NCBI GenBank assembly: GCA_027483665.1
Contig: JAIXUC010000002.1
Location: 1 to 64,000, forward strand
Origin: Comamonadaceae bacterium
GTDB taxonomy: Bacteria; Pseudomonadota; Gammaproteobacteria; Burkholderiales; Burkholderiaceae_C
Direction: 5' to 3'
DNA length: 64,000 nt
Shown here: in pieces, positions 52,648 to 61,131 of the stretch
Numbering within the stretch: the stretch's first letter is position 1
How the letters are laid out: each line of letters opens with the position of its first letter
Translations under genes and position numbers: made by a program
The notes under the pieces: generated by a model
What the model was told of the DNA's origin: nothing
What the model saw: the letters and a program-made list of their open reading frames with translations, nothing else
Databases searched by the model: none

Positions 52648-53877
52648 ATGGCCAAAGACTACAAAGATCTGGTGGTGGGACTCGACATCGGCACCGCCAA
52701 GGTGATGGTGGTGGTGGCCGAGGTGCTGCCAGGGGGCGAGCTCAAGCTGGCGGGCCTGGGCGTGGCACCCAGCAACGGCCTCAAGCGCGGTGTGGTGGTG
52801 AACATCGACGCCACCGTGCAGAGCATCCAGCAGGCGCTCAAAGAAGCCGAGCTGATGGCCGATTGCAAGATCACCCGCGTCTACACCGGCATCACGGGCA
52901 GCCACATCCGGGGCATCAACTCCAGCGGCATGGTGGCTGTGAAAGACCGCGAGGTGAGTGCGGCCGATGTCTCGCGCGTGGTCGAAACCGCCAAGGCCAT
53001 TCACATCTCCACCGACCAGCGCTTGCTGCTGGTGGAGCCGCAAGAGTTTGTCATCGACGGCCAGGACGTGAAGGAGCCGGTCGGCATGAGCGGCATCCGG
53101 CTAGAGGCGAAGGTTCACATCGTCACCGGGGCGCAGAGTGCTGCAGAGAACATCTTGAAGTGCGTGCGCCGTTGCGGTCTGGAGGTGGAGCAGCTCATGC
53201 TCAACCCGCACGCTTCCAGCTTGGCCGTGCTGACCGAAGACGAGCGCGAACTCGGCGTGGCCTTGGTGGACATTGGTGCTGGCACCACCGATGTGGCGCT
53301 GTTTACCAATGGGGCCATTCGCCACACCGCAGTCATTCCCATCGCGGGCGACCTGATTACCAGTGACATCGCCATGGCGCTGCGCACGCCCACCAAAGAC
53401 GCTGAAGACATCAAAGTCGACAGCGGCTATGCCAAGCAATTGCTGGCTGACCCCGAAGTGCAGGTGGAGGTGCCCGGCCTGGGCGACCGCGGCCCGCGCA
53501 TGCTCAGCCGCCAAGCGCTGGCCGGTGTGATCGAGCCGCGTGTCGAGGAAATCTTTCACCTGGTGCAGCAGGTCATTCGCGAATCGGGCTTCGAGGAAGT
53601 CTTGTCCTCGGGCATCGTCATCACGGGTGGCAGCGCCCTGATGCCTGGCATGGTGGAGTTGGGTGAAGACATCTTTTTGAAGCCGGTGCGCCGGGGCTTG
53701 CCCAAGTATTCGAGTGCTCTGGCTGACATGGTGGCTCAGCCGCGTGCCGCCACCGTGATGGGCTTGCTCGAAGAGGCCCGCTTGGGCCGCGTTCGCGGCA
53801 TCAAAGTGGCCAGCAAATCAGGCTCCATGGGGGGCGCTTTGGACCGGGTCAAAGACTGGTTCGTGGGCAACTTCTAA
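52648..53877 (+). CDS. ftsA: Cell division protein FtsA
   Basis: This 409-residue actin-like ATPase anchors FtsZ to the membrane. The phosphate-1 motif is VVGLDIGTAKVMVVVAE, phosphate-2 is LVDIGAGTTDVALF, and the adenosine region is SGIVITGGSALMPGM. The C-terminal amphipathic helix DRVKDWFVGNF is the membrane-targeting sequence. It starts 11 bp after ftsQ with GGAAG as ribosome site. A possible weak terminator separates it from ftsZ. Confidence 0.97.
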   Translation: MAKDYKDLVVGLDIGTAKVMVVVAEVLPGGELKLAGLGVAPSNGLKRGVVVNIDATVQSIQQALKEAELMADCKITRVYTGITGSHIRGINSSGMVAVKDREVSAADVSRVVETAKAIHISTDQRLLLVEPQEFVIDGQDVKEPVGMSGIRLEAKVHIVTGAQSAAENILKCVRRCGLEVEQLMLNPHASSLAVLTEDERELGVALVDIGAGTTDVALFTNGAIRHTAVIPIAGDLITSDIAMALRTPTKDAEDIKVDSGYAKQLLADPEVQVEVPGLGDRGPRMLSRQALAGVIEPRVEEIFHLVQQVIRESGFEEVLSSGIVITGGSALMPGMVELGEDIFLKPVRRGLPKYSSALADMVAQPRAATVMGLLEEARLGRVRGIKVASKSGSMGGALDRVKDWFVGNF

Positions 53878-53934
53878 AGCGCCATGCCACAGCAACACCA
53901 CCCACCTTGGAGCGCCTGTTGGCGGCGAGCGGCG

Positions 53935-53970
53935 ACCGGGCCGCCACCGCCCAGCTGACCGGTTTTTTTC
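53935..53970 (+). terminator. Possible weak terminator between ftsA and ftsZ
   Basis: ACCGG (53935-53939) can pair with CCGGT (53959-53963), and the T-rich run TTTTTTTC follows at once. The stem is short with a long GC-rich loop that can fold further. If active it would partly separate ftsZ expression from the upstream genes; ftsZ lies 50 bp on. Confidence 0.35.
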
Positions 53971-54021
53971 TCGAACCACAACATCTTTAGCAACGGCAAC
54001 TGCGAATACCAGGAGAACACC

Positions 54022-55263
54022 ATGAGCATCGAAATGATTGAAGTCGAAGAGTTCAACCTCGGCACCCAGATCAAGGTGATTGGCGTGGGCGGCGGCGGCG
54101 GCAACGCGGTCGAGCACATGATCGATCGCCAAGTGCAAGGCGTCGAGTTCATTTGCGCCAACACCGACGCGCAAGCCTTGTCGCGCAGCGTGGCGCACAA
54201 GACCATCCAGCTGGGTCAAAGCGGCCTGGGCGCTGGCAGCAAGCCCGACAAGGGCCGTGAAGCCGCACTCATGGCAGAAGACGACATCCGTGAAGCCATT
54301 ACCGGCGCGCACATGCTCTTCATCACAGCCGGCATGGGCGGCGGCACAGGCACCGGTGCAGCACCGGTGATTGCCCGCGTGGCCAAGGAGATGGGCATCC
54401 TCACAGTGGGTGTGGTGACCAAGCCGTTCGAGTTTGAAGGCGGTCGGCGCATGACCAATGCCGAGTCGGGTTTGGCCGAGTTGGAAGCCAATGTGGACTC
54501 GCTGATCGTGGTGCTCAACGAAAAGCTGTTGGATGTGCTGGGTGATGACGTCACGCAAGACCAAGCCTTTGCGCACGCCAACGATGTGCTGAAAAACGCG
54601 GTTGGTGGCATTGCGGAAATCATCAACGTGCCCGGCCATGTGAACGTGGACTTTGAAGACGTCCGCACCGTCATGGGCGAGCCCGGCAAGGCCATGATGG
54701 GCACTGCCCTGGCCGCCGGCCCGGACCGCGCGCGCATTGCTGCGGAACAAGCCGTGGCTTGCCCGCTGCTGGAGGGCATCGACCTGTCGGGTGCCAAGGG
54801 TGTGCTGGTGCTCATCACAGCGGCGAAGGGTTCGCTCAAGCTCAACGAGTCCAAGCTGGCCATGAACACCATCCGCGCCTACGCCTCGCCGGACGCGCAC
54901 GTGATCTACGGCACCGCCTACGACGACAACCTGGGCGACCAGATCCGCGTGACCGTGGTGGCCACGGGCCTCAGCCGCCAAGGCCGTCGCCACGCGCCGC
55001 CGCTGCATGTGTTGCGCACCGGCACCGATAACGTGCCTTTCCATGTGCCCACCGTCAACACCGCCGTGGCGGGCCCTGGCGCCCAAGCCAACATGGCCAC
55101 CGCCATGCCCCAGCCGACCGCCCAGCCCGACTACCAGGGCATGACGGTGCCCAGCGTGTGGCGCAACAACCGCACGCAGGCTGCTGCGAAGGTGGATGCG
55201 CTGTCGTCCGGTGGCATGGACGAGATCGAAATTCCGGCGTTCTTGCGCAAGCAGGCCGATTGA
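54022..55263 (+). CDS. ftsZ: Cell division protein FtsZ
   Basis: This 413-residue tubulin-like GTPase forms the division ring. The GTP-binding signature GMGGGTGTG is at residues 104-112. NADxQAL-like [12 protein letters not shown] and the T7 loop region [11 protein letters not shown] (with the catalytic Asp) are present. After residue 315 comes a variable Pro/Gln-rich linker of about 75 residues, then the conserved C-terminal peptide [12 protein letters not shown] that binds FtsA, ZipA and SlmA. AGGAGA precedes the ATG. The SlmA regulator of FtsZ is also encoded in this window. Confidence 0.98.
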   Translation: MSIEMIEVEEFNLGTQIKVIGVGGGGGNAVEHMIDRQVQGVEFICANTDAQALSRSVAHKTIQLGQSGLGAGSKPDKGREAALMAEDDIREAITGAHMLFITAGMGGGTGTGAAPVIARVAKEMGILTVGVVTKPFEFEGGRRMTNAESGLAELEANVDSLIVVLNEKLLDVLGDDVTQDQAFAHANDVLKNAVGGIAEIINVPGHVNVDFEDVRTVMGEPGKAMMGTALAAGPDRARIAAEQAVACPLLEGIDLSGAKGVLVLITAAKGSLKLNESKLAMNTIRAYASPDAHVIYGTAYDDNLGDQIRVTVVATGLSRQGRRHAPPLHVLRTGTDNVPFHVPTVNTAVAGPGAQANMATAMPQPTAQPDYQGMTVPSVWRNNRTQAAAKVDALSSGGMDEIEIPAFLRKQAD

Positions 55264-55349
55264 CCAAGCCGGTCAACCAGCGCCCGGTGTGCGCCTGCGC
55301 GCATGCTGGGCTTACAGCCTTCGCGAAGTGCGGGACATGTGGGGCCGCC

Positions 55350-55363
55350 TAAAATCTAGCGCC
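55350..55363 (+). promoter_or_regulatory. Likely lpxC promoter -10 next to the start codon
   Basis: TAAAAT at 55350-55355 is followed by eight bases and the lpxC ATG at 55364. Transcription would start at or just before the ATG, giving a leaderless or nearly leaderless message separate from ftsZ. No ribosome site fits in between. Confidence 0.5.
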
Positions 55364-56287
55364 ATGTTGCAGCAGCGCACGCTCAAGTCCATCACCCGCG
55401 CGGTGGGCGTGGGCTTGCACAGCGGCCAGCGCGTGGAACTCACTTTGCGTCCGGCACAGCCCGACACCGGCATCGTCTTCAGGCGGGTTGATTTGCCAGA
55501 GCCAGTGGACATTCCTGTGGCAGCAGAGTCCGTCACCGACACGCGACTGGCCTCCACCATTTCGGTGGGCCAAGCCAAGGTTCACACCATCGAGCACCTG
55601 ATGTCGGCCTGCGCTGGCCTGGGGCTGGACAACCTGTACGTGGACATCACCGCAGAGGAAGTGCCCATCCTTGACGGCTCTGCATCTTCTTTTGTGTTCC
55701 TGTTGCAAAGCGCGGGCATTGTTTTGCAAGACGTTCCCAAGCGCTTCGTGCGCGTGTTGCGCCCGGTGGAGGTTCGGCAAGGGGAGGGCGCTTCAGCCAA
55801 GTGGGCGCGGCTGGTGCCCTACCACGGCTACAAGCTGAGCTTCGAGATTGACTTCGATCACCCCGCCGTGGACTCCACGGGGCAGCGGGTCGAGTTCGAC
55901 ATGGGCACCGGCTCTTATGCCCGGGACATCGCGCGGGCCCGCACTTTTGGTTTCACCCGCGATGTCGAGACCATGCGCGCCAACGGCTTGGCCTTGGGCG
56001 GTGGCCTGGACAACGCCATCGTCATGGACGACTACAAGGTGCTGAACGCCGACGGCCTGCGCTACGACGACGAATTCGTGAAGCACAAAATTTTGGATGC
56101 GATGGGCGACCTGTTCATCCTGGGCAAGCCGCTCTTGGCCGCATACAGCGCTTTTCGCTCGGGTCACGCCCTCAACAACTTGCTGTTGCGCGAACTGCTC
56201 CAGCAGCGCGATGCCTGGGAAGTGGTGAGCTTCGAGCACGAGCGGGACGCACCGGCTGGCTTTGCACGGCCCGCGATGGCGTGGTGA
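55364..56287 (+). CDS. lpxC: UDP-3-O-acyl-N-acetylglucosamine deacetylase
   Basis: This 307-residue zinc enzyme carries out the committed step of lipid A synthesis. The zinc ligand His78 lies in HTIEHLMSA, with the catalytic Glu in [26 protein letters not shown] carries the second His/Asp zinc pair, and [15 protein letters not shown] holds the late catalytic His. Start at 55364 is chosen because [10 protein letters not shown] is the conserved N-terminus; the frame is open upstream over the end of ftsZ. It closes the dcw cluster, as in E. coli. Confidence 0.97.
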   Translation: MLQQRTLKSITRAVGVGLHSGQRVELTLRPAQPDTGIVFRRVDLPEPVDIPVAAESVTDTRLASTISVGQAKVHTIEHLMSACAGLGLDNLYVDITAEEVPILDGSASSFVFLLQSAGIVLQDVPKRFVRVLRPVEVRQGEGASAKWARLVPYHGYKLSFEIDFDHPAVDSTGQRVEFDMGTGSYARDIARARTFGFTRDVETMRANGLALGGGLDNAIVMDDYKVLNADGLRYDDEFVKHKILDAMGDLFILGKPLLAAYSAFRSGHALNNLLLRELLQQRDAWEVVSFEHERDAPAGFARPAMAW

Positions 56288-56318
56288 TGGGCAACTGGTC
56301 TGGATGCGCTGAATACCT

Positions 56319-56495
56319 ATGCTGTTGTTTCGCTGGCTGATCTTGGTTTTGTTGCTGGCAGCAGCGGTTTGCTTCGTTTTCTACGCCGGCACAGGTCAAG
56401 TGCGTTTCAAGCGCTGGGGCTTGCTTACCTTGAAATGGACGCTGATTGCAGCGTTTGGTTTCTTCGCCGTATTGATTCTTGAGCGCGTAGCCTGA
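56319..56495 (+). CDS. Small two-helix membrane protein
   Basis: This is a 58-residue open frame following lpxC by 31 bp in the same direction. It has a hydrophobic segment at residues 6-22 (WLILVLLLAAAVCFVFY), a short basic loop with VRFKRWG, and a second hydrophobic segment at about 38-54 (LKWTLIAAFGFFAVLIL). The reading is clean with coding-like amino-acid choice and starts ATG near 56319. I do not recognise a named family. Its position suggests co-transcription with lpxC and perhaps an envelope role, which is inference only. Confidence 0.6.
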   Translation: MLLFRWLILVLLLAAAVCFVFYAGTGQVRFKRWGLLTLKWTLIAAFGFFAVLILERVA

Positions 56496-56538
56496 AGCGA
56501 CACGTCGGCCGAAGCCCCAGCGCTGGCTTGGGCTCCAA

Positions 56539-57141
56539 TCAGCCCCAGATCAGGCCGAAGCCCAAGGCGGCCATCACCACGGCGATCAAGCCGTCGAGCA
56601 CGCGCCAAGCAACGGGCTTGGCAAACACCGGCGCCAACAGCCGTGCACCGTAGCCCAAAGCGCTGAACCACAGCACGCTCCCCAGCATGGCTCCGCCACC
56701 AAAGACCCAGCGCTCTTGCTCGGGCCGCTGATTGGCCAAAGCACCCAGCAGCACCACGGTGTCGAGGTAGACATGCGGGTTCAGAAAAGTCAGTGCCAGT
56801 GCCGTCAGCAACGCCGAGCGTGCCGACAAGGGCGCGGACTGCTCCAAGGTCAAGCGGGCACCTGCCCAAGCGCGCCGCGCCGCGAGCATCGCATAGGCAA
56901 AAAGAAAAGCGGCCCCCCCGTAGCGTGCGATGGCCAGCAGCGTGGGATGCCGATCAAACAACACGCCCAGGCCAGCGATGCCCGCAGCAATCAAGAGCGC
57001 ATCAGACAACGCGCACACCGACACCAGCAGGCCGACGTGCTGGCGCTGCAGGCCCTGGCGCAACACGAAAGCGTTTTGCGCGCCAATGGCCACGATCAAA
57101 GCCATGCCCGAGACCAACCCAGCGAATGCCGATTCCATCAT
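56539..57141 (-). CDS. LysE/ArgO-family amino-acid exporter
   Basis: This 200-residue membrane protein with six predicted helices has the LysE-family start GMALIVAIGAQNAFVLRQGL, DALLIAAGIAGLGVL, and LTFLNPHVYLDTVVLLGALA, where NPHVYLDT is the hallmark of the ArgO/LysE branch. It probably exports arginine or lysine. Two consecutive ATG codons give starts at 57141 or 57138; the frame upstream lacks conserved sequence. It reads toward the small lpxC-linked gene and lies 10 bp after ruvC, so the two may be co-transcribed. Confidence 0.9.
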   Translation of the reverse strand: MMESAFAGLVSGMALIVAIGAQNAFVLRQGLQRQHVGLLVSVCALSDALLIAAGIAGLGVLFDRHPTLLAIARYGGAAFLFAYAMLAARRAWAGARLTLEQSAPLSARSALLTALALTFLNPHVYLDTVVLLGALANQRPEQERWVFGGGAMLGSVLWFSALGYGARLLAPVFAKPVAWRVLDGLIAVVMAALGFGLIWG

Positions 57142-57151
57142 CCCGTCCGCC

Positions 57152-57712
57152 TTAACCAGTTTCTGTGCGCCGCCTGCCACCGCGATAGGCTGCGCCGCTT
57201 TTGCGCGGCGCTTGCCCCAAAGCCGCCAAGCGCTGCACTGCCAAGCCTGCGTGGGCACCGGTGATGGCCACGCCCAGCGCATCGGCCGCGTCTTGGCCGG
57301 GAAGGCCGGGCAGATCCAGCAAGCGCTTGACCATTTCCTGAATTTGCGCCTTGGCCGCGCGCCCGTGTCCTGCCACAGCTTTCTTCACTTGAAGCGCGGT
57401 GTATTCATGCACTGGCAAATCACAACTGACCAGCGCGGTCATGCAGCAACCCCTGGCTTGGCCCAGCAGCAGCGTGGCTTGCGGATTGACGTTGACGAAC
57501 ACGATCTCGATGGCCGCCTGTTGCGGCTCGTAGCGCGCCACGACCTCGCGCAGGCCGTCGTAGAGCACCTTCAGGCGATCGGGCAGGGCAGAGGTCGCCA
57601 AGTGCGTGGTTCGCACGGTTCCGCTGGCGACATAGCGCAGGCGCGGGCCATCCACATCGACCACGCCAAAGCCGGTGGTGCGAAGGCCCGGGTCGATGCC
57701 AAGTATGCGCAT
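57152..57712 (-). CDS. ruvC: Holliday-junction resolvase RuvC
   Basis: This 186-residue endonuclease cuts Holliday junctions in concert with RuvAB. The N-terminus [17 protein letters not shown] has the first catalytic Asp (Asp7). [20 protein letters not shown] (quoted in part: [18 protein letters not shown]) carries the catalytic Glu. [18 protein letters not shown] and [12 protein letters not shown] supply the remaining residues. The ruvA and ruvB genes are not adjacent. The C-terminal 20 residues are a basic tail. Confidence 0.96.
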   Translation of the reverse strand: MRILGIDPGLRTTGFGVVDVDGPRLRYVASGTVRTTHLATSALPDRLKVLYDGLREVVARYEPQQAAIEIVFVNVNPQATLLLGQARGCCMTALVSCDLPVHEYTALQVKKAVAGHGRAAKAQIQEMVKRLLDLPGLPGQDAADALGVAITGAHAGLAVQRLAALGQAPRKSGAAYRGGRRRTETG

Positions 57713-57730
57713 GGGTAGCAGGGGCTGTGC

Positions 57731-58729
57731 TCAGAGGCCGAAGTACCAACGCACGGAATGGAAAAACACGGGGGCTGCAAAGCACAGCGCGTCCACCCGG
57801 TCGAGCAGGCCGGTGGCACCGGTGGTGGCGCGAGTCTGGCCGCGCCAATGCGGCACACCCCGGTCGCGTTTGAGCGCTTTCATCACCAAATGGCCCAACG
57901 AGCCGGCCACACAAGCCACGAACCCCATGGCCAGCGCCTGCGCTGGCTTGAAGGGCGTGAAGCCAGCCAGCAAGCCACCCAAAAAACTGCCGACGCCGAC
58001 ACCGATGGCCCAGGTGGTCCACGTGAAGCTTTCGCTGATGGCCGGTGCCCGCGGGCGGCGCTGCAAGTAGCGAGCCGCCAGGTGCTGCACGATCATGCAG
58101 GTCTGCACCACGAACACCAGAAAGAACACCAGAAAGGCGTTCTTGGCATCGGGCCAGCGCGGAAAGTGCAGCAGCAGCAAGGCCGGCACATGGCTCATGC
58201 CGTAGACGCACACCATGATTCCCCACTGCAGCTTGGCGTTGCGTTCGAGGAACCGGGTCGGGTCGCCCGCCAGAGCGCTCACCACCGGCAGCGCCAAGAA
58301 CACATAGACCGGAATGAACACGGTGAACAGATCGAAGTGCTCTGTGATGACCAGCCCGTACTGAATGGGCAGCACCGCAAAGAAGGCCAGCACCAGGCTG
58401 CGATGGTCGCCGCGCCGCGTGGGCGAGAGGGTGATGAACTCGCGCAGCGCAAAGAAAGACACCAGACCAAACAGGGCGGTGGCCACACGCGGCCCGGAAG
58501 CCCAGCCCACCCAGAAAACCAGCACCATCACCCAAGATGTGCGCAGCAGGGCATTGAAATCCAGCAGCGAAAAACGCGGCACGGGCGCATCACTGGCGGG
58601 GTGCGCATGGCGCTCGCGCAGCGACAACAGCAGTGATATCAAACTGGCCAGAGCCAGAACGCCGAACACGAGCACGAACAAAGCGCCCACTTGCTGAGTG
58701 GCCGAGAGGTTGCGCAAGAACTGGTTCAT
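57731..58729 (-). CDS. CdsA-like phosphatidate cytidylyltransferase paralogue with altered signature
   Basis: This 332-residue membrane protein with about eight helices is of the CDP-diglyceride synthase family, which makes CDP-diacylglycerol from phosphatidate and CTP. Family-like elements are HLVMKALKRDRGV near residue 285 and the end GLLDRVDALCFAAPVFFH. In canonical CdsA the piece between them contains KD followed by PGHGG; here it reads VPHWRGQTRATTGATG, so the first conserved Asp and the His-Gly-Gly are missing. It is followed on the minus strand by a PlsC-like acyltransferase, a pairing suggesting a second phospholipid route. Activity is uncertain. Confidence 0.75.
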   Translation of the reverse strand: MNQFLRNLSATQQVGALFVLVFGVLALASLISLLLSLRERHAHPASDAPVPRFSLLDFNALLRTSWVMVLVFWVGWASGPRVATALFGLVSFFALREFITLSPTRRGDHRSLVLAFFAVLPIQYGLVITEHFDLFTVFIPVYVFLALPVVSALAGDPTRFLERNAKLQWGIMVCVYGMSHVPALLLLHFPRWPDAKNAFLVFFLVFVVQTCMIVQHLAARYLQRRPRAPAISESFTWTTWAIGVGVGSFLGGLLAGFTPFKPAQALAMGFVACVAGSLGHLVMKALKRDRGVPHWRGQTRATTGATGLLDRVDALCFAAPVFFHSVRWYFGL

Positions 58730-58755
58730 GGGGTTGTGCGCGCTGGGCTGATCGA

Positions 58756-59394
58756 TCAGACGTCGCGCAGCGCCATCACGGCAGCGCGGGCGCGTTCCAG
58801 AAAGGCCTTGCGTTCTTCGCCTGACTGCAGCGCCACCGGCGCTCCGAAGGTGACAGAGCACAGCACCGGCACCGGGATCACCTCGCCCTTGGGCATGACG
58901 CGCTGCACGTTGGCAATCCAAGCCGGCACCAGCACCACGTCTGGAAAGCGCAGCGCCAAGTTGTAGAGCCCGGCCTTGAATGCTTGCGGCTCTTCCGCAT
59001 GGCCGCGTGTGCCCTCGGGAAACAAGATGATGGAGTCGCCGCTTTGCAGGGCCTCGATCAGCGGCTCCAGTGGGTCTGGCCCGTCTGCGCCGTTGGCGTC
59101 TTTGCTGCGCGAGCGCTCGACATAGATGGCGTTGAACACCGAGCGTGTGATCCAGTGCTTGAAGCGTCCGGTGGTCCAGTAGTCTTTGGCGGCAATGGGG
59201 CGCGTGATGCTGCGCAGCTCTTCGGGCAGCGCGGCCCAGATCAGCACCAGATCGGCGTGGCTCTGGTGGTTGGCGAAGTAGATGCGCTGCTCGGCCTTGG
59301 GCGGGCAACCCCACCACCGCGCTTGCGCACCCGTCAAGAGCCGCACGAGGCCGAGCAGCAGCAGGCCGGTCAGTTTGGACACCGGGTTGGTCAT
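58756..59394 (-). CDS. PlsC-like lysophospholipid acyltransferase
   Basis: This 212-residue acyltransferase probably acylates 1-acyl-glycerol-3-phosphate or a similar acceptor at the inner membrane. The HX4D motif is NHQSHADLVLIW, the second motif region is VFNAIYVERSRSKDANG, and the substrate-binding motif is LFPEGTRGHAEE. VLVPAWIANVQRVMPKGE completes the fourth block. One N-terminal hydrophobic segment (LTGLLLLGLVRLLTG) may anchor it. Its start overlaps the mtgA stop by ATGA, and the CdsA-like gene follows. Confidence 0.88.
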   Translation of the reverse strand: MTNPVSKLTGLLLLGLVRLLTGAQARWWGCPPKAEQRIYFANHQSHADLVLIWAALPEELRSITRPIAAKDYWTTGRFKHWITRSVFNAIYVERSRSKDANGADGPDPLEPLIEALQSGDSIILFPEGTRGHAEEPQAFKAGLYNLALRFPDVVLVPAWIANVQRVMPKGEVIPVPVLCSVTFGAPVALQSGEERKAFLERARAAVMALRDV

Positions 59395-60143
59395 GGCAGC
59401 TCGGCGTCGCCCATGCGCGCCACGATGGTCTGCGCCCGGTTGCTCAGGTAAGCCGAGCGAGGCAGCCGCTCGAAGTGTTTAGGCCGAGGCAGCATGACAG
59501 CCAACCGCGCCGCTTCAAGCGGCGTCAGTTGCGCCGCACTTTTGCGAAAGTAGTGCTGGGCTGCAGCTTCAGCGCCAAAAACGCCTTCGCCCCATTCGAC
59601 GTTGTTGAGATAAATCTCCAAGATGCGCCGCTTGTCCAGCAGCAACTCCAGCGTCACGGTCAGCATCAGCTCTTGACCCTTGCGCAGCAAGGTGCGCTCA
59701 CCCGACAACAAGAGGTTTTTGGCGAGCTGCTGGGTGATGGTGGAGCCACCCACGATTTTCGGTGGCCGCCCCCTTGCTTGCGCCGTGGCTGCACGCTGCG
59801 CAGCGCGTGCTTCGGCGCGGGCTTGCGCTTGGGCATTGCGCGTCCAGGCGCGCTCAATGGCTTCCCATTCGACGCCGCCGTGGTTGACGAAGTCACCGTC
59901 TTCCGAGGCAATCACGGCACGCTTGAGGTGGTCAGAAATCTGGTCGTAGTCGCGCCACTCTTGACGCCAGCGCAAACCCGCTTCGCTGCTGGCCAAGCGC
60001 CAAGCCTCAGAGCGCTGAAAGCTGGTGGACTCGGGGTCCACCACCAAGGCCAGCGCAATGCGCGCGACAAAAAACAACTGCAGCGACAAACCAGCCGCCA
60101 GCAGCAGCAGCAGCCAGCGCCGCAGTGAGCGCCAGGCCGTCAT
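59391..60143 (-). CDS. mtgA: Monofunctional peptidoglycan transglycosylase MtgA
   Basis: This 250-residue GT51 enzyme polymerises lipid II into glycan strands without a transpeptidase domain. One N-terminal membrane helix (LLLLLAAGLSLQLFFVARI, residues about 11-30) precedes the catalytic Glu motif VIASEDGDFVNHGGV. GGSTITQQLAKNLLL and ILEIYLNNVEWGEGVFGAEAAA follow (the latter quoted in part: YLNNVEWGEGVFGAEAAA). An insertion of Ala/Arg-rich residues (ARAEARAAQRAATAQARG) sits just before the GGST motif. The ATG at 60143 gives the family start; an upstream open stretch is repeat-rich and unlike the family. Confidence 0.94.
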   Translation of the reverse strand: MTAWRSLRRWLLLLLAAGLSLQLFFVARIALALVVDPESTSFQRSEAWRLASSEAGLRWRQEWRDYDQISDHLKRAVIASEDGDFVNHGGVEWEAIERAWTRNAQAQARAEARAAQRAATAQARGRPPKIVGGSTITQQLAKNLLLSGERTLLRKGQELMLTVTLELLLDKRRILEIYLNNVEWGEGVFGAEAAAQHYFRKSAAQLTPLEAARLAVMLPRPKHFERLPRSAYLSNRAQTIVARMGDAELP

Positions 60144-60182
60144 GGCAGCACACTCCGCGCTGACTTGGCAAGGCAACGCCAC

Positions 60183-60230
60183 ATGGCGGCAAGCATGGCG
60201 GCAAGCAGCGCGACAAGCATGGCGTTCAAG
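60183..60230. repeat. Degenerate 12-bp tandem repeat upstream of mtgA
   Basis: ATGGCGGCAAGC occurs at 60183-60194 and 60195-60206. A diverged third unit (AGCGCGACAAGC) and a partial fourth (ATGGCGTTCAAG) follow. The stretch lies in the 82-bp gap between aroE and mtgA and touches the end of aroE. Confidence 0.6.
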
Positions 60231-61107
60231 CACTTTCCAGCAATGACTGCCGCAGCTCTTGCAGCACTTGTGCCGACGGCGGGCGAACGCCGCGCCACCA
60301 TGCAAAAGCTTCGGCGGCTTGCTCTACCAGCATGCCCAGACCGTCGCGACCGATGGCTTCGTGCTGGCTGGCCCATTGCAGATAAGGCTTGGCTGCGTTG
60401 CCGTACATCATGTCGTAGGCCAGCGCGCCAGGGCGCAAGGTGTCAGCCGACACCGGCACGTGCGCGCCGCCCAGGCTGCTGGCCGTGGCGTTGATGACCA
60501 CATCAAAAGCACTCAGTGCTTCTGACAAGCCGCCAGACCGCAACTCCACCCCGTGTGCTTGGGCCCAATGCGCGTGCCGCTGCGCGAGATCTGTTGCCTT
60601 GCCCGCGCTTCGGTTCACCACTTGCAGCAGGGCTGGGCGCTCGGCGAGCAGCGGCGCCAGCACACCCGCTGCAGCGCCGCCCGCGCCGACCAGCAAAACG
60701 CGCTGGCCCACCAGGGCAACACTGGCGTTCAGCGTGATGTCGCGCACCAGCCCAGCGCCGTCGGTGTTGTCGGCCCAAACACCGTTGGTGTTGTCGCCCC
60801 ACACACCGTCGACGTCAAAGCGCAAGGTGTTGACCGCTTGCGCCAGTTCGGCACGTGGCGTGTGTCGGCTGGCCCAGGCGAAGGCTTGGTGCTTGAAAGG
60901 CACGGTGACGTTGCAGCCGTGGCCACCCGCGGCGCGAAAGGCTTCCACTTGAGCCACGAAGCCGTCGAGCGGGCACAGGTGCCTGCCGTAGTGCAGTTGC
61001 TGCCCGGTGAGCTCGGCGAAGCGTGCATGAATGTGCGGCGAGCGGCTGTGTTCCACCGGGTGGCCGAACACGCCGTACAAGCCCGGGCTGGGGATGGAAG
61101 TGGTCAT
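60226..61107 (-). CDS. aroE: Shikimate dehydrogenase with a duplicated active-site segment
   Basis: This 293-residue enzyme reduces 3-dehydroshikimate with NADPH in aromatic amino-acid synthesis. [20 protein letters not shown] carries the substrate serines. [14 protein letters not shown] holds the catalytic Lys, [11 protein letters not shown] the catalytic Asp, and [18 protein letters not shown] the NADP-binding loop. A 24-bp tandem duplication gives DGVWGDNT followed by NGVWADNT, so an extra copy of the NT motif sits just before the true NTDG. E. coli AroE is 272 residues. The gene ends 82 bp before mtgA and begins 24 bp after tonB. Confidence 0.94.
   Translation of the reverse strand: MTTSIPSPGLYGVFGHPVEHSRSPHIHARFAELTGQQLHYGRHLCPLDGFVAQVEAFRAAGGHGCNVTVPFKHQAFAWASRHTPRAELAQAVNTLRFDVDGVWGDNTNGVWADNTDGAGLVRDITLNASVALVGQRVLLVGAGGAAAGVLAPLLAERPALLQVVNRSAGKATDLAQRHAHWAQAHGVELRSGGLSEALSAFDVVINATASSLGGAHVPVSADTLRPGALAYDMMYGNAAKPYLQWASQHEAIGRDGLGMLVEQAAEAFAWWRGVRPPSAQVLQELRQSLLESA
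60758..60805 (-). repeat. Two-copy 24-bp tandem duplication inside aroE
   Basis: Units at 60758-60781 and 60782-60805 match at most positions (CCGTCGGTGTTGTCGGCCCA against CCGTTGGTGTTGTCGCCCCA at their starts). They insert eight residues in frame directly before the active-site NTDG motif. Confidence 0.85.
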
Positions 61108-61131
61108 GCGATGGAGGACGCGGCAGCAGGC

